A stretch of DNA of 64,000 nt from Tubulanus polymorphus (Eukaryota > Nemertea > Palaeonemertea > Tubulaniformes > Tubulanidae): contig NC_134028.1 of the NCBI RefSeq assembly GCF_964204645.1, positions 14,497,263 to 14,561,262 on the forward strand. The letters are read 5' to 3'. The notes beneath the pieces were generated by a model. The model saw nothing but the letters and a program-made list of their open reading frames with translations, was not told the origin of the DNA and ran no database searches. Both the position numbers and the translations under genes were made by a program. Below, piece by piece: positions 9,091-21,799 of this stretch (positions within the stretch are counted from its first letter, which is position 1; each line of letters opens with the position of its first letter).

Positions 9091-9940
9091 TAGACCGCTT
9101 TTGCTTCTGCTCATGCGCCAATTACATAATTTATTCTGTAAACTACGACATTCAAACATAGAACAGTAACCGATCAATACAGAACAGCCGTCGCCATCAA
9201 CAACGGCCGAACGACTAATGTACGCACATCTGCAATTCCGGCATATATAATACAACATGATGAAACAGCTTCAGTCTCTTGAGTTGAAATATCTATAATT
9301 TCGGACTCCATATCCATCCATCTTCACCTTCTTGATTCAATGGTCTTCATTTTGTTATCTAAAAGATATCTAGCGTAGAACAATAATTAACTTGAAGTTG
9401 AACCAGGTTTATACTAAAATTTAGCTTGTATCTCACTTCATTACAACGCGTAGTACTCCAAACTCAGAGTGATATTGTTAAATATAGATTGATAAACTTG
9501 AACTTATTTAAAGTAATCCCTTTCGGATGTCTTATACTCACTGCGTTGTTGTGAAAATGAATTACTGTACTTAAATATGTTAAAAGGTTTCATATTTAGT
9601 AACCCCTTTTCCCTACTTCATAATATATGTACTTACATTTAGATTTAGACCCGTAAACTGTAAACTGTAAACTCCTCATTGCGTTTCGAGAGAGAATATC
9701 CTGTGAGTTCTGTATATACCATCTATTCAGTTCGGGCGCGCCTTCCAGAATGATCTAATGCGTCTGCGGTTTATTATGACTCAACATCGAGGCCTTGTCT
9801 GGTGTCATGGAAACGCTTGACAGCTGTGAATTTATAGGCTTAATGAAATTAATTCTTTACAATTGAAATGTAATAGATGTTTTAGTAAACAAGAGCTATG
9901 TATTATATACATACAAGGCTCAAATAGAGTTGTCGGTTTT
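9091..9940 (-). repeat. Inverted left-end block of the element, with gene Z start relic
   Basis: Read on the minus strand, this block matches the region between terminal HNH and gene Z. It contains the shared intergenic block (about 9540-9900, with one two-unit TTCnnGAA site near 9738), a leader AGATATCTTTTAGAT, and an ATG at 9350 that corresponds to the gene Z start but is frame-broken (an ESEIIDISTQE-like reading follows). It ends in the repeat also seen at 24600-24720. It forms the right inverted arm of copy 1. Confidence 0.6.
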
Positions 9941-10610
9941 CTAACCACTGATTAAAACCTCAGAATGCGGTTGATTCTGCGAGCTACTATTCCATAATTC
10001 AACAAAAGTCTTTGCTTTAACCAGTTGATCTAAATATAACATTAAATCTAGTTTATTAGATTTATTTATATTTTCCTTCTTTTCTAAAGGTCTTAAATTT
10101 CTCCAGCTCCAGATTAGCTTCTAATTATAATCATCACTCATGTCAAATTTAGAAATCGGCAACACGTGTTTAATATGAAAGTATTCACCATAATTATCTA
10201 TATTCATTTTATCATCGAATTGATATATTATCCATGATTTGAGAAATCCATCTGAACAACCTAACAAATTAGATAGTGTTTCTGAATGTGTTTCTTTGTT
10301 GAATAACTGTGTTAATCTAGACCTTAAACATTGTTTCATTTTAAAATTAAGATCTGTTTTATATTTTTCTCTCTCATATATTCTGTCATATAATCATTAT
10401 AAGCTTCTCTATTATCTGCTCGATATTGCTTAGTATATAATTTAATACAAGTTTTGCAGCAATATTGAAAACCATCGTTGCTAATCTTACGCTTACTAAA
10501 TTCTGTTATAGCTAATCTATCTAATTCACATTTAGAACACTTTTATAGTATATATTTATAACACCAGTGTTATTTGTAATATTGATAGTTTGTGATTGTT
10601 CTGGTTCCAT
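9941..10610 (-). pseudogene. HNH endonuclease, right end of copy 1, decayed
   Basis: The reading begins MEPEQSQTINITNNTG at the ATG ending at 10610 and keeps the HNH region (IKHVLPISKFDM, with His for Asp-His variation) and the tail ELWNSSSQNQPHSEVLISG. A small loss near 10543 breaks the first CxxC, and further indels and an early stop follow near 10120. The last 15 residues differ from the 5402 copy but match the copy at 21104, so two HNH subtypes exist. It lies directly inside the palindromic terminus and reads inward. Confidence 0.75.
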
Positions 10611-10672
10611 TTTAATATCAAATTTTTTTACTAAATTGATTTTAGAAGTTATTCATTTATATGTTATTCATA

Positions 10673-10778
10673 TAGGGAATATGGTGGTTCATATCAAAGG
10701 TTGAAGGGGCGAGTGAGTAAAAATGAAAAAATGAATTCGAGCGTGCGAGAATTTATTTTTTCATTTTTTATGAGCTCG
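10673..10778. repeat. Truncated palindromic terminus, right end of copy 1
   Basis: TAGGGAATATGG starts the inner arm, which carries the GGTTGAAGGGGCGAGTGAG segment common to the other termini, then the central GAGCGTGCGAGAA core. The outer arm is cut after TGAGCTCGG and continues as unrelated DNA. The outer AGTAATAGGG end is missing, so copy 1 cannot show a target duplication. Confidence 0.65.
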
Positions 10779-13163
10779 GTAAATAGTCCTTTTTTATCTA
10801 GTGTTGTGATTCTCAGTAAATTGTGATTTTATATATCTACCCTTGTTTACAACATTATTTACTATATTTCAGCCCCAAGATAACAATTATGTGTTACTGT
10901 CAATTATTCATACCAAACCTTTTGCATGACTGCAATTACTACATTCAGCATGTCTATGTATGTAACTAAATTAATCCAATGTCAACAAATTAATAAAGGT
11001 AAATATTCTTATGTAATCAAAAATTTCGCAATTTTCACTGGCTTGTGCTTATATATCCATTATCTTTTATATCAATTTAACAATTATTCATTATATTTCA
11101 GTCAAAGGAGAACAAGTTATGTGATTCCATAAATTATTCACATAAAACCATCTTAGTCAAACATGACAATTCATATCCATCTGTGAGCTATATGAATACA
11201 ATGTCAACAAACTAATAAATGTAAATAACCTTATCTAATCCTAAATGTTGATAATTTTTACTTTATTGTATGTTTCATATATCTACATATCTATCAGCAA
11301 AGTACAATTTCTTATTGCTTTCACCATATATTTTGCAGTATAAATCATAATGGCTTCATACTATGCTCCTATGACCCAGGTGCACAAATAAGTTTCACCA
11401 CTGCATTCATAAACAGACATGTTTTACCAAAGTTTGACTCATGTTAATAGACTATAATTCAGGTAATTTCAATTGTTTACTTTATTTTTTATTAATATGC
11501 AATTGTACATATGAATGTTTTCCCTATCATTGCACTATATTTGCAGAATCCACAATTTATATATAAGTACCAATAGTCATTTGCCTGAATCGACTTCAAA
11601 TCAGGTATGTTGTCACAATTTATTCTTGAATTAATTTTCTTTCAATACAACCTTCAATACATAAATAACACTTCAAAATGAATTTTTGTATTTAACTGAT
11701 GATTCTTCTTTTTTACAGCAATACAGCAATATAATTTTTAAAAAGGCTACTTCATCTTCCGTAATGAGTTTGATATTCTCCAATCCTTGGATTTTTTATA
11801 CAATTCTATTACAATAATAGTGAATGTTGTGTAACAAAATTGGCTAAATGCAAAGTGTCTTTCAGTCATCAATCTGGGTCAATGTGCATATTCCATGGAC
11901 ACGTATAGGCCTTCTTTTGGCCCTCTAATCAGAATTTCAGTTACACTATAAAACTATTTCATTTTATTACTTCTACTAATTATAACCATTTTTACACAAA
12001 ATTCTTATTGTTCAAAAGTATCACATGTTTCCAGTACATTTATCTTTTCAACAAGCTTATTATGTAAACTGCTATTACTTTCGCCAAATATAATATATCC
12101 ACTATTGACAAAAAAGTTGCCATAGCAATGTATCTTAATTTTTCTTTGTGAAACTAACCCACCTGATTTGTATAGATCTTATGACAATAATAGCTATGAA
12201 CATTTGAAAATTTGTCTGTTATTACAACAAACTTTGTCAATGTGTTGCTATGGAAACTGTTTTATTGATTTCACATTTTCCTCGGAGGCTTCAGTTGCAC
12301 TATACCCTTCTTTGTATAAACAGGCCCTAATGTTTAAAAAAACAAATTTTATACGTATTACCCATTAATAATTAATCCACAAACGCACAATTAAGAAATT
12401 AAAAGACACTTCTATGTTATTCTGATATTATTATATATATTATAGTATTATAATATTAATAAATATCTCATTTTATAGATGTAACTTAAATGACTTTCTT
12501 ATTTAAATTTTCTTATTGTTTATATCAACTTGGAAATGTCACATGTATCTTTCTTGATACTGGAACCCCATCCATACTATAAGCTTTTATCTACACCGAA
12601 TGTTAGCACACTACCCAAACTATTTCTACTATATCGCCCTACACTGCTGCCACATATCGGTGGCAAAATTTATCAGTTTTATTCACAAACATTGAGCGAT
12701 GGTTATGAAGGGGCCATCTCAGGTATATTTTAACCTTTCTATTCGTTGCCACTCAACGAATACTTCTCAACTTCAACGTTATCAAAATCATAAACGTTCA
12801 ATGATGCTTGAAATCCAAACGATTTACAATCATTGTAAACGTTTACCGTCAATAAATCCTACTTTGAATTGTGTCCCTTTGCCATGCGGTGACGGTCCCT
12901 ATGAGCCTATCTCGCCCACCACCGCATTGATAGACGCCATTTTGTCAGTACCATCGAAGTCGTCATCGGACATATAATTGGTTAGTACGACTTCACAATT
13001 TATTTGTTAAGGGTAATGTCATCGTATATGATTGAAATTAAATACAACTATGGTGTCAATCTTGTTAATCCCCTCGTTATTTTTCTACAGACACTGCATT
13101 ATCGTTTTAACAATACCAACAAACAACGCTGCCCGTCGCGTCGCACGTGTAAGTAAGTATCGG
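10779..13163. other. Non-coding AT-rich DNA, no gene recognised
   Basis: A degenerate ~227-bp direct repeat is visible (CCAATGTCAACAAATTAATAAA at about 10976 and its variant at 11202, with associated TATATTTCAG segments). Short open frames near 12168-12977 show no family features, although the one at 12699-12977 is relatively GC-balanced and could be an exon remnant. Probably host intergenic or intronic sequence. Confidence 0.4.
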
Positions 13164-13172
13164 CAATGTTGT

Positions 13173-13780
13173 GGCGCTATTGCACTTCGTACCCCCCTCC
13201 CAAAAATTTTATTTCCGTATATTATTAATCAGGGAGGTCTGTAGAGTCAAGATTAATTACTTTTGACAAAAAAAAATAATTTTTTCCAAGCCAAATTCTG
13301 ATAATTTGGGGCCGATTCAAACGACGACGGGTCGGCCATGTTTCCGCACTTATTACCACAGAAAGTCTATATCTCCATAAATTGAATTGAATTGACAAAA
13401 CCTCGTTTTTGGGCATATAACTTCTTATATCAGAACATCTTTAAATCAATAGCTAAGTATGAAATGCAAACATACGCGTCATTTTCAGAGATGCTTATGT
13501 TTGAAAACATGGTTTTTGCAAAGTTTTAATGTCATGACATTTCAGTAGAGGGTTAGAAACTTTGATTGAATATCGATGATTGAATTTGATCCAATATGAC
13601 GTTGTTGACGTATCAACGAATTTACACGCGATTTAGGGCCCAAAATAACACATTTTTTAACCTAGAAATAGTAAGTTTTTTGGGTCAAAACTTACTGATT
13701 TTGAATCCCTAGACCTCCCTTATAATAAATACGCTGCAATAAAAAAATTTTGGGAGGGGGTACGAAAGTGCAATAGCGCC
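13173..13780. mobile_element. MULE-like non-autonomous DNA transposon (608 bp)
   Basis: The termini are inverted: GGCGCTATTGCAC at the left and GTGCAATAGCGCC at the right. The similarity continues inward for roughly 90 bp (CGTACCCCC, TCCCAAAA, TCAGGGAGGTCT). Both ends are flanked by the 9-bp direct repeat CAATGTTGT (13164-13172 and 13781-13789). A 9-bp target duplication with long terminal inverted repeats is the hallmark of Mutator-like elements. There is no coding capacity inside. A second solo end of the same family starts near 13800. Confidence 0.7.
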
Positions 13781-13795
13781 CAATGTTGTTGTAAT

Positions 13796-13860
13796 ACTCC
13801 CACTCTTGCACATTCCTACCCCCCTCCCGAAAATGTTTATTTCTGTATATTTGTCACTAC
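13796..13860. repeat. Solo terminal fragment of the same MULE-like family
   Basis: CTCTTGCACATTCCTACCCC followed by TCCCGAAAATGTTTATTTC resembles the left terminal repeat at 13173. No matching right end is visible nearby, so it is a truncated copy. Confidence 0.5.
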
Positions 13861-14261
13861 GAACATCAATAAATTCACCCTCTATGGAGCGAATGCAGTT
13901 TAGGTGTCCCTAATGGTTATGTACCTAACCTAACCTTTACACTCTTTAATGACACTAGCGCCACACAGTGGAAAGGTGACCTTTACTGCAGTTAGACCAT
14001 CAACAATTCAATCAAACTGTATGTTTCTGCTTCTCCTTATTCATGTTAATTACCATACGCACAATCATTCCCTATACACCAGTTCAACTGTGCTTGCATC
14101 CTAATAATCTGAATCTACTGTAATACCACAGTTCTATGTAGTGTATTCTGTATAAGACACAATTTTCTACCCACATTGTTGCTTTCATCTAAAATACCTG
14201 CAATCATCCCCAAAATGTATAGATGCATATATCGTATGAAATCATCAACCACTTTTTCAGG

Positions 14262-15857
14262 TACAATGTCATCTGCCGAAGGTTATGTCCATGCTGCTAG
14301 CCCCGTGAAAAACTCAGCTTCAAATCGAAAATATTTCAACTGTGTACTACAAACAGCCCGAGACACATATAGTGACACTGTTTTCTTCCTGGAAGAACCA
14401 TTTCAGACAATTAAATCAGCAAAATTGAAAAAAAAACTCCTATTAAATTAGACAATATAACTATGAAGCTTGAGTATAGAAACCCCTCTGAGAAAGATGT
14501 TGAATTTGGCCTTTCATCAAAAGTTAAATCCGTTGCGAAAGACCTCAGTTTTCAATACAAAGCTCCGCCAACTGATACACACTTAACATTGAAAGATGTC
14601 AAAGATCGCAATTCCAACCAAGTGGCGAGTATATTCCACCTTTAAAATTACTCTTTTTATAGCCTACTTGAACCAGAAAAACGTTATGCTTTGTAAACCA
14701 CTTGTGTTATATGTTAATAATTTTTAAACCAAGATGCATTCACCCGACCCCCCCCCCCCCCATCACCTGAAGTGGCATATATAACATTTAGTGCAAATCC
14801 TGACTATTTTTGTGCAATATACTTTATCTGCACTACAGGTGTACATATTTTTTTATCAATTCTGACAAATCTCAAAATCATATTCCTTCTATATGATCTA
14901 CACGTTATTAACTGACCTTCTTCATTGTCATATGCAGACAAACTACAAGATGTCAAACCCTAGAATTTATGCTTCCCCCAAATAGTGTCTACATGACACT
15001 CCACTGACACCCCCATTGTATAATTCTGTAACCAATATAACATTTTGTTCTCAAAATGTGAATTTCATTTGCCTCAAAATTGTTTTGATTTGACATTCAT
15101 AGATATATTTCAAATTTCCTATTTCATTTTATATCACATGCAACATTAATGATTACCTATTTCACCGCGTAGGTTACAGTCAAAGCTTAAGTTCTTGGAT
15201 CATATTCTGGAGTCAAACGTCAAGCAGTACGAGGCCAAATCTTAGAAAAACAAGTCTTCTTAATCACTGATACAACTGGCACAATCCAGCTAACAGTATG
15301 GGGTGACTTGTGACAAGGATCACTCGTATGAATTCAAAAATGAGTCCATCAAATTTTTTGATGAGAAATTACTTTCCACAACTCGTACCACCACTTTGTC
15401 AAAAATCAAAGATCTCACGGATGTTCGATTTGATATGTCAATGTTGAATGAAGAAGTAACAACAGGCGAAATAACCGAAATCAAAATTAATCAATCATTT
15501 GCTTGCAGTTCGTGCAGACGTCCAACAAATAAAAGTACTAATGAATTTACACGATGTACGCACTGTGGAATGAAACAAAAATCTACAAGACTATCACCCA
15601 GAATTGTGGCAAATGCAACCATCCTCGGTAAAAGAGTCAACATTTATTTAGCTGTGCTAGGTGAATTTCTCAAATCCAATAACAAATTGTCTCTCCTACA
15701 AAACATTGATAACTTGGAAGACTATTTGCTCTCTGTAGGAATTGTAAATGCATATCTATCAGGTACCACTGTCATTGTTCTATCTCTTCCACAAAAGATG
15801 ACAACACGTGACAAAGGTAATGAAAAACCAAACAACAATCCTACATTAACTAAGTAA
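14262..15857 (+). pseudogene. Decayed spliced OB-fold / RPA-like ssDNA-binding protein gene
   Basis: Exon-like segments together resemble metazoan proteins with tandem OB-folds. The first begins MSSAEGYVHAASPVKNS (14269) and continues, after a one-base shift in an A9 run near 14430, into KLEYRNPSEKDVEF (to about 14630). A second, after a TTCACCGCGTAG acceptor at 15170, has VRGQILEKQVFLITDTTG and a VWGD strand, with an in-frame stop at 15185 and a frame break near 15310. The third (15306-15857) has SYEFKNESIKFFDEKLLSTT and a zinc-ribbon-like CSSCRR / CTHCGMK pair, typical of RPA70 C-terminal folds. The stops and shifts argue for a pseudogene or transposon-derived relic. Assignment to the OB-fold class is by motif pattern only. 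Confidence 0.5.
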
Positions 15858-15859
15858 TT

Positions 15860-17130
15860 ATTCATTGTTCACCATACTCCTTTGGCCAAAATGCTTGCTT
15901 GTGAATCAATACTGTGACATGTAATTCCCATACCTGCTGAAAAATTATATTTTTTTGTGTCATCAAATGGAACTCAATACATTTTTGTTGCTGTGTCATT
16001 TCATCTAAACTGAAGAACATTTTACTAATTCAATTATTAATCTTATTTCACACAACTATGGCGTTATTATATTTTGTGAAACATCAAATGCAACTCAAAA
16101 CAAAATACATTTTTGTTGCCATGTAATTATTCCATGTATGCTAATGTCTGACTTGAAACAATTGGTATATGTTCACATTTTTCCTGAATCTGCAATCCAC
16201 ATTTGTACCATTTTACTGATTCTATTCCTCTTATTACACATACCTATACTGTCAATATATTTTATGTACCATCAAATGCAACTCAAAAGATTTTTGTTGC
16301 TGTGTAACTCCACCTATGCTAATGAACATTTTTCTGATTCTATTTCTCATATTGCACATACCTATAATGTCATGATATTCTATGTAACATCAAATGCAAC
16401 TCAATACATTTTTGTTGCAGCGTGATTCCATCTATGGTGATGACCATTTTAGTTATTCTATATTTCATTATTCACACAACTATAGTGATCTTATATTTTA
16501 TGTATCAAATGCAACTCAATACATTTTTGTTGCGGTGTAATTTCGTCAATGGTTATTCCCATTTTACAAATTCTAATTTTCTTTATTCACACAACTGTAC
16601 TGATATTATATTTTATGTATCAAATGCATCTCAATACATTATGTTGCTGTAAAATTCCATCTATGCTAATGTCTCTTAAAACTATTGTTATCTGTTTACA
16701 TTTGATTTATAACTGTCATCTGTGGAGAAATTTTTTTACAAGCATACATCTTTTTTCGATTGTTGTAACTTATCAACATATTTTTCTGTTTTCAACACCC
16801 TGCCATTAAACCCAATATTAGCTGCTAAATGCACAGCTTAGATAATGTCATTTATGCACATCAAGTACATGTATCACTAACCTGCGCACTCATTCTACTG
16901 TGACATATTTTGTACCATTACTCGACACAAGTTATCTCTATAAAAAGGATTGTTATCTATTCATGTGATTGATATTCACATGATTTTTCCCAAGTATTTG
17001 CTGCACACATAAATAATATTCTTTATGTAATATTGCCATTGTCTCAAAATATTTTTGATTACTCATAGTTATTTGTCATTATTATTTAATTTTTATTCAA
17101 AAGCAACTTGTATACATTTTTGTTGCTGTG
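15860..17130. repeat. ~118-bp tandem repeat (CAACTCAATACATTTTTGTT family)
   Basis: The phrase AACTCAATACATTTTTGTTG recurs with variation near 15970, 16094, 16275, 16395, 16512, 16626 and 17100. Between these are blocks containing TTCACACAACTATA and ATATTTTATGTA. The spacing is mostly 115-120 bp. The array follows the OB-fold relic directly. Long open frames here are artefacts of the repeat. Confidence 0.75.
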
Positions 17131-20100
17131 TAATTCCAACTATACTGGTCAATGACATCAAAGTTTTAGTTTCTGTTCACTTGTTTGACTTCTATTTAAT
17201 ACAGGTATTCTTATAAATACACTATGCATTTTCAATTTGTACTTACCATAATAGTTTATTTTTCATAAATTAAATTTATATTTTAATTAAATAATTTCCA
17301 AATCTTTTCTATGCCCTCTGCAACAATAAACTTACCAAGGACTATTACATATTCAGTTGCACGTTGATAACTGATATCTATCGTCCCTTCAAATAATTCT
17401 ATGAACATTATTACTGAAAATGCCGGTGGCTCACAATCAAGGGCGGATCTAAAGGGAGACAATGACAGGAGCACAGGCAATTCATAAGAGAAGGCAGTAT
17501 CCATGACAGGCGAGCGCCGGAGGCGCGAAGCGTTCGCAGGGGGCCTCCCCCAGAAAATTTTTGAATTTCAACCCGTTTTGATGCAATTTCCAGGCACCTG
17601 AGACACAAAAATGACATTCTGCAACAATTCTTTAAGAGATGAGAATTTATTTATATTGAAACAACTAATCAAGCTGACAAGTCGATCCCGTAACCAATGT
17701 TACAGACGGGTAATCTACTCGACTCCACAGACAACTATACGACCCCGAGTAACCCCTGTTACCCCTGTATTTGTCTATTACAATAAATTATGTTATGTTA
17801 AACCGTATTGGTGTGACTTGACACATTAAATGCGTATCCCGCATTGATATATTTCTATTATCCACTTTTCAAATAATTAATAGCACGCCTGCTCAGAAAA
17901 CCCGTTATCGCTGCCTTGCAGCTATATTTATTATTATTATTAGGGTTTCTGCTGCCTCGGCAGAAACCCTATTGTATTCCTGCGGATTATTATTTTAACA
18001 TATTTTCCACTAAATTTTGTCACATAAAAATCATCTTCTATCAGATTCGACTACTAACAGCTTTTAAACGAAATGTTAAACTCTGATCGTAATATGATAG
18101 TCTCTTGCTCCGCGTAGATTCTATGGATGTACTGTGCATCCTATTTTAAACTTAAAATTACTTAAAGCTAGTACCGGTGGAAATAGCAATCGTCGATCAT
18201 GACACGCATACTGGCGCGAATCTGAAAGTTCGTGACGTCATTTCATAAATAAATAATAAAGGAGGGCTCCGAGAATATCCAAATCACAGGTTACTGTGAA
18301 TAACTGGGGTTCGACCATTCACAATTTAGAAATGTACTTCCTTGTTTGTGAAGTAAGTTTATTCATACTGTTATTAAAAGCAGTATCTTTAAACAACCTA
18401 TAATAGTATAGTTTTGTTCGTGGATATCAATACTTCGAAAAATCAACAGCGGTTTATTTATTTACTGTACCAGTACGCGTTTTCTTAATTGAATTGAATT
18501 GGTCCGGTCCAAAAGGCGAGTCATACTAGTTGCCGTCAGAAAATGTCAGCATCGGTGATACCTTGTTATCGTCGATATTAAACGGTCTAAAGTCAGTTTA
18601 TACATCACCTACATTACAAATTGGAGGTCCCTTGTACATGTACGTCACACATCGTGACGCAGCGGCGATGTAATGTCATAGGAGAACAAAGTCAGTTGAA
18701 AATACCTACCCACTGCACCGATAAAGAATGATTGCTAGCCAGAAACCAGTTACAGTCTGGTGAGTGACATGGAGAGTGATGGTACCGTTCGTGATTACGT
18801 TTTTATAATGGTTATTGGACGTCAATTTCTTATGTGAATTGTTGTCCCCATCTGATCGCTTGACTTGTCAGACTGACTTGTCACTCCTCTACTAATAGTA
18901 ACACCATAAGGCCTTCCCTCCTGCATAGTGATACGCCGATCACAATCCTCTCCTTAGTCGTTAATTAATAAAAGCAATAATCGGTCCCTGGCGAGAGAAC
19001 GTGTCCGCGTACAAACCCAAGTAAAACTAGAATACCGGAAATTTTGAATGGATATAACAATACAAGATGAATTTATTTACCTTGATATTCAACACAGTTC
19101 TCCAGTTCTACACAATCCAAATCCTAGCTCTAAATTCCTATTGCACTCTCCTGTTCGTAACCCGTCCTGAATCAAGTCCCAGACCAGCTTTTAACAAGTA
19201 TCTACGAGTGTCTCCCGAGTGACTGCTCTCTCAAGATGCGGATCCCTTTTATAGAAAGAATCGGCATTCTTAAAATACCGACTCTCCCACTCGACTTTTG
19301 GCAAGGAGCAGCAACCTTACTGTCATGACTGTTTTGGTCATATAGAATTTGGCCTTAAATGATTCGCTGATCTAAAATTATTTGAGAAACTGATTTGCTA
19401 AACCAACTTTTTCCTTCCAACCCTCCTGTCATGACGCGGAATGATTTATTCACTCCTTGCTTATCATCGTTGAGAAAACAGCTACTCTCAGCGAGTTACC
19501 AACAGACGTATACAACAAGAGAAACTTTAGAGAGCTAGTATTATCATTTAACACAAATTAATTTTCTTAAAACTTTAGCGATTATAGAGACTTTGTTCTC
19601 ATTTAACATCTAGGATATTCAAATTAAATATATTTTTGAAACTATAGTATTTGTCTCAGATTACGGTACCACTGATTATTTCTTTTTGAATTACTATAAA
19701 TACTTTTGATTCGGAACTTCATTATGATCCCCCATCTCTCTTAAGATCATTCTATAACTGTTATACTAAATAAATTTGATTACAATGCGGGATAAAGCAA
19801 AACAACAATATCTCCCCGTACTTCCGTTTTTCTTTTTATAGAAAGTAGTCGGGAGTATCATGAAGTAACAGCGTGATTCTTTCACCAGCCGCATAATAAA
19901 TGCAACCCATTGTTCCGACCAAATACGGTTCCGTCTATTCTTAAGTTTATAAAAAGATTTCTGAATGTTTGCCAGATAACGCAGCAGAAGAACCGAGAAA
20001 GAATTATTTTTACACCAGGCTGATTTATGGTCAGCGCTGATAGATCAAAGCATCAAACGACAACCTGCTTACTACATCTTACTACGTTTGTTGTCTGAAA

Positions 20101-20894
20101 CCATTAATAACCACCAACGCATTCAGGAAATCAACATTACAAACATTTTTAGCTACTACGAAATCTTGCTGCGGATCAATAGTTTACCCTATAGGCCAAA
20201 TTTGTGCTTTGGGCCAAATTCGGGTTTCTTATCTAGTCAACTTTTTTTCGGAACTAATAATAACCGAATATGCGCTTAAACTGTCACTAGGGAATGGTAA
20301 AAACACCGTAGCTTCGTTCTTCTCGATGTTATTTCCCCCAAAACCTGGCACATAGTACTTTGCGCGTAGTAGCACATGAGCTAAGTAGCACATGTGGGTC
20401 AACATATCCATGTTGTGAGTTGACTCCTAGGTGGCACTCTTTCAAAAAAACGGAATGTAACGAATTGATTTCGGGTGAAATCTTTGCTCGCATCCCTGAA
20501 CGACATTCTATCCAGGAAGGCAGAAACCCGTTATCGCTGCTTGCAGCTATATTAATTAATTTTTTCCACACTTCTTTTGTCAAAAGTACATAGGCTTCTT
20601 TACGTTACCGCTGTTGCCGATACAATCCGGCTGATATCATTCAGCTCACTTCGATCTACAAGTACTCAATGCGAATTTTTAAGAATCAACGTTACAAAAA
20701 CACTATCGGGCCGTAAACATCGAAAATTGAGCCCCATTCAAAGAGCCGACATGTTTTTCTAAGTCGTCTTTCCGAAATCTACCGCACGTTTTTTGTCACG
20801 TCGATTATCAATTCAAGCATAAATTAACAAATTTATTACCCAGATTGCACATTCCGTCGCGGTTTTTAAAAACTAATTTTAACAATAGCCCATT
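17131..20894. other. Non-coding DNA with dispersed repeat ends, no gene recognised
   Basis: No coding family was recognised. An 11-bp-stem hairpin AGGGTTTCTGC / GCAGAAACCCT lies at 17942-17970 just after a TTATTATTATTA tract. The sequence CCCGTTATCGCTG followed by TTGCAGCTATATT occurs at about 17902 and 20528 as a direct repeat. This is consistent with one dispersed repeat copy of roughly 2.6 kb lying between a preceding 3' end and its own 3' end. A separate repeat-like segment with GCGCGAAGCGTTCGCAGGGG lies near 17525. Confidence 0.4.
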
Positions 20895-21044
20895 AGTAAT
20901 AGGGTTTTAGTTGTTCTATACCAAAGGTCGAAGGGTCGAGCTCGTGAAAAATAAAAATAAATTCTCGCACGCTCGAATTTATTTTTATTTTTTACTCACT
21001 CGACCCCTCAACCTTTGTTATAGAACAACTAAAACCCTATTACT
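20895..21044. repeat. Palindromic terminus, left end of copy 2
   Basis: This is the shortest and cleanest example: about 75-bp arms starting AGTAATAGGGTTTTAG and ending CTAAAACCCTATTACT, with the core TTCTCGCACGCTCGAA near 20963-20978. The outer flank (AGCCCATT) is unique. The inner flank CTTAAAATATTTAT leads to the HNH start at 21104. Confidence 0.8.
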
Positions 21045-21103
21045 CTTAAAATATTTATCTATTAACTTCTAAAATCAATTTTAATAAAAAATTTGATATT
21101 AAA

Positions 21104-21797
21104 ATGGAGACAGAACAATCACAAACTATCAATATTACAAATAGTGTTGTTAATATTTATCATAAGAAATGTTCAAAATGTGAATTGAATAAACGTTACA
21201 CAATATTACACTAAGAAAGATGGTTTAAGAAATAATTGTAAAACATGTTGGAAACAGAATAATAAAACCTATTTTACAAATCACCCAGATTATATGACAG
21301 AATATATGAGAGAATGGAGAAATAATAATCGTGAACATTATAATGATTACAGTAATAATTATCGAAAAGAAAGATATCCAACAGATCTTAATTTTAAATT
21401 GAAGCAATGCTTAAGTTCTAGATTAACACAATTATTCAACAAAGAAACGCATTCAGCAACACTATCTAATTTGTTGGGTTGTACACATGAATTCTTAAAA
21501 TCATGGATTGTATATCAATTCGACGATAAAATGAATATAGATAATTATGGTGAATACTTCCACATTGATAACGTGTTGCCGATTTCTAAATTTGACATGA
21601 GTGATGATTATAATAAGAAGCTAATCTGGAGCTGGAGAAATTTAAGACCTTAAGAAAAGAAGGAAAATATAATTAAATCTAATAAACTAGATTTACTGTT
21701 ATATTTAGATCAACTGGTTAAAGCAAAGACATTTTTTGAATTATGGAATAGTAGTTCACAGAATCAACCGCATTCTGAGGTTTTAATCAGTGGTTAG
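21104..21797 (+). pseudogene. HNH endonuclease, left end of copy 2, decayed
   Basis: The reading begins METEQSQTINITNSVV and retains the first CxxC (KKCSKCELNK). A deletion and frameshift follow near 21200. The middle (NNLLGCTHEFLKSW-type region and HIDNVLPISKFDMSD) is readable from 21294. In the HNH core the expected His is Asn (IDN rather than IDH), and a TAA at 21651 interrupts LRP-EKKEN. The tail PHSEVLISG matches the 9941 copy. Inactive by several lesions. Confidence 0.75.
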
Positions 21798-21799
21798 AA

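Larger units (their letters stand above)
3326..10778 (+). mobile_element. Polinton/Maverick copy 1 (rearranged, about 7.5 kb)
   Basis: The copy is bounded on the left by a 400-bp palindromic terminus (3326-3725) and on the right by a partial palindromic terminus (10673-10778). Both are followed inward by an HNH-related gene reading inward and by a shared non-coding block (about 4060-4480, and 9540-9900 in inverted orientation). The interior holds a gene Z relic, hairpin tandem repeats, an intact HNH gene, gene X, gene M, INT, ATPase and a small membrane protein, all on the plus strand. An abrupt junction near 9091 then joins these to inverted left-end-type sequence. PolB and capsid genes are absent apart from a PolB N-terminal scrap. 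It is a defective deletion and inversion derivative. Confidence 0.75.

Noticed and set aside
13225-13416. 63-codon frame
   Set aside because: It lies wholly inside the MULE-like MITE, which is non-coding.
15860-16810. Several hydrophobic frames that look like membrane proteins
   Set aside because: They are translations of an AT-rich ~118-bp tandem repeat.
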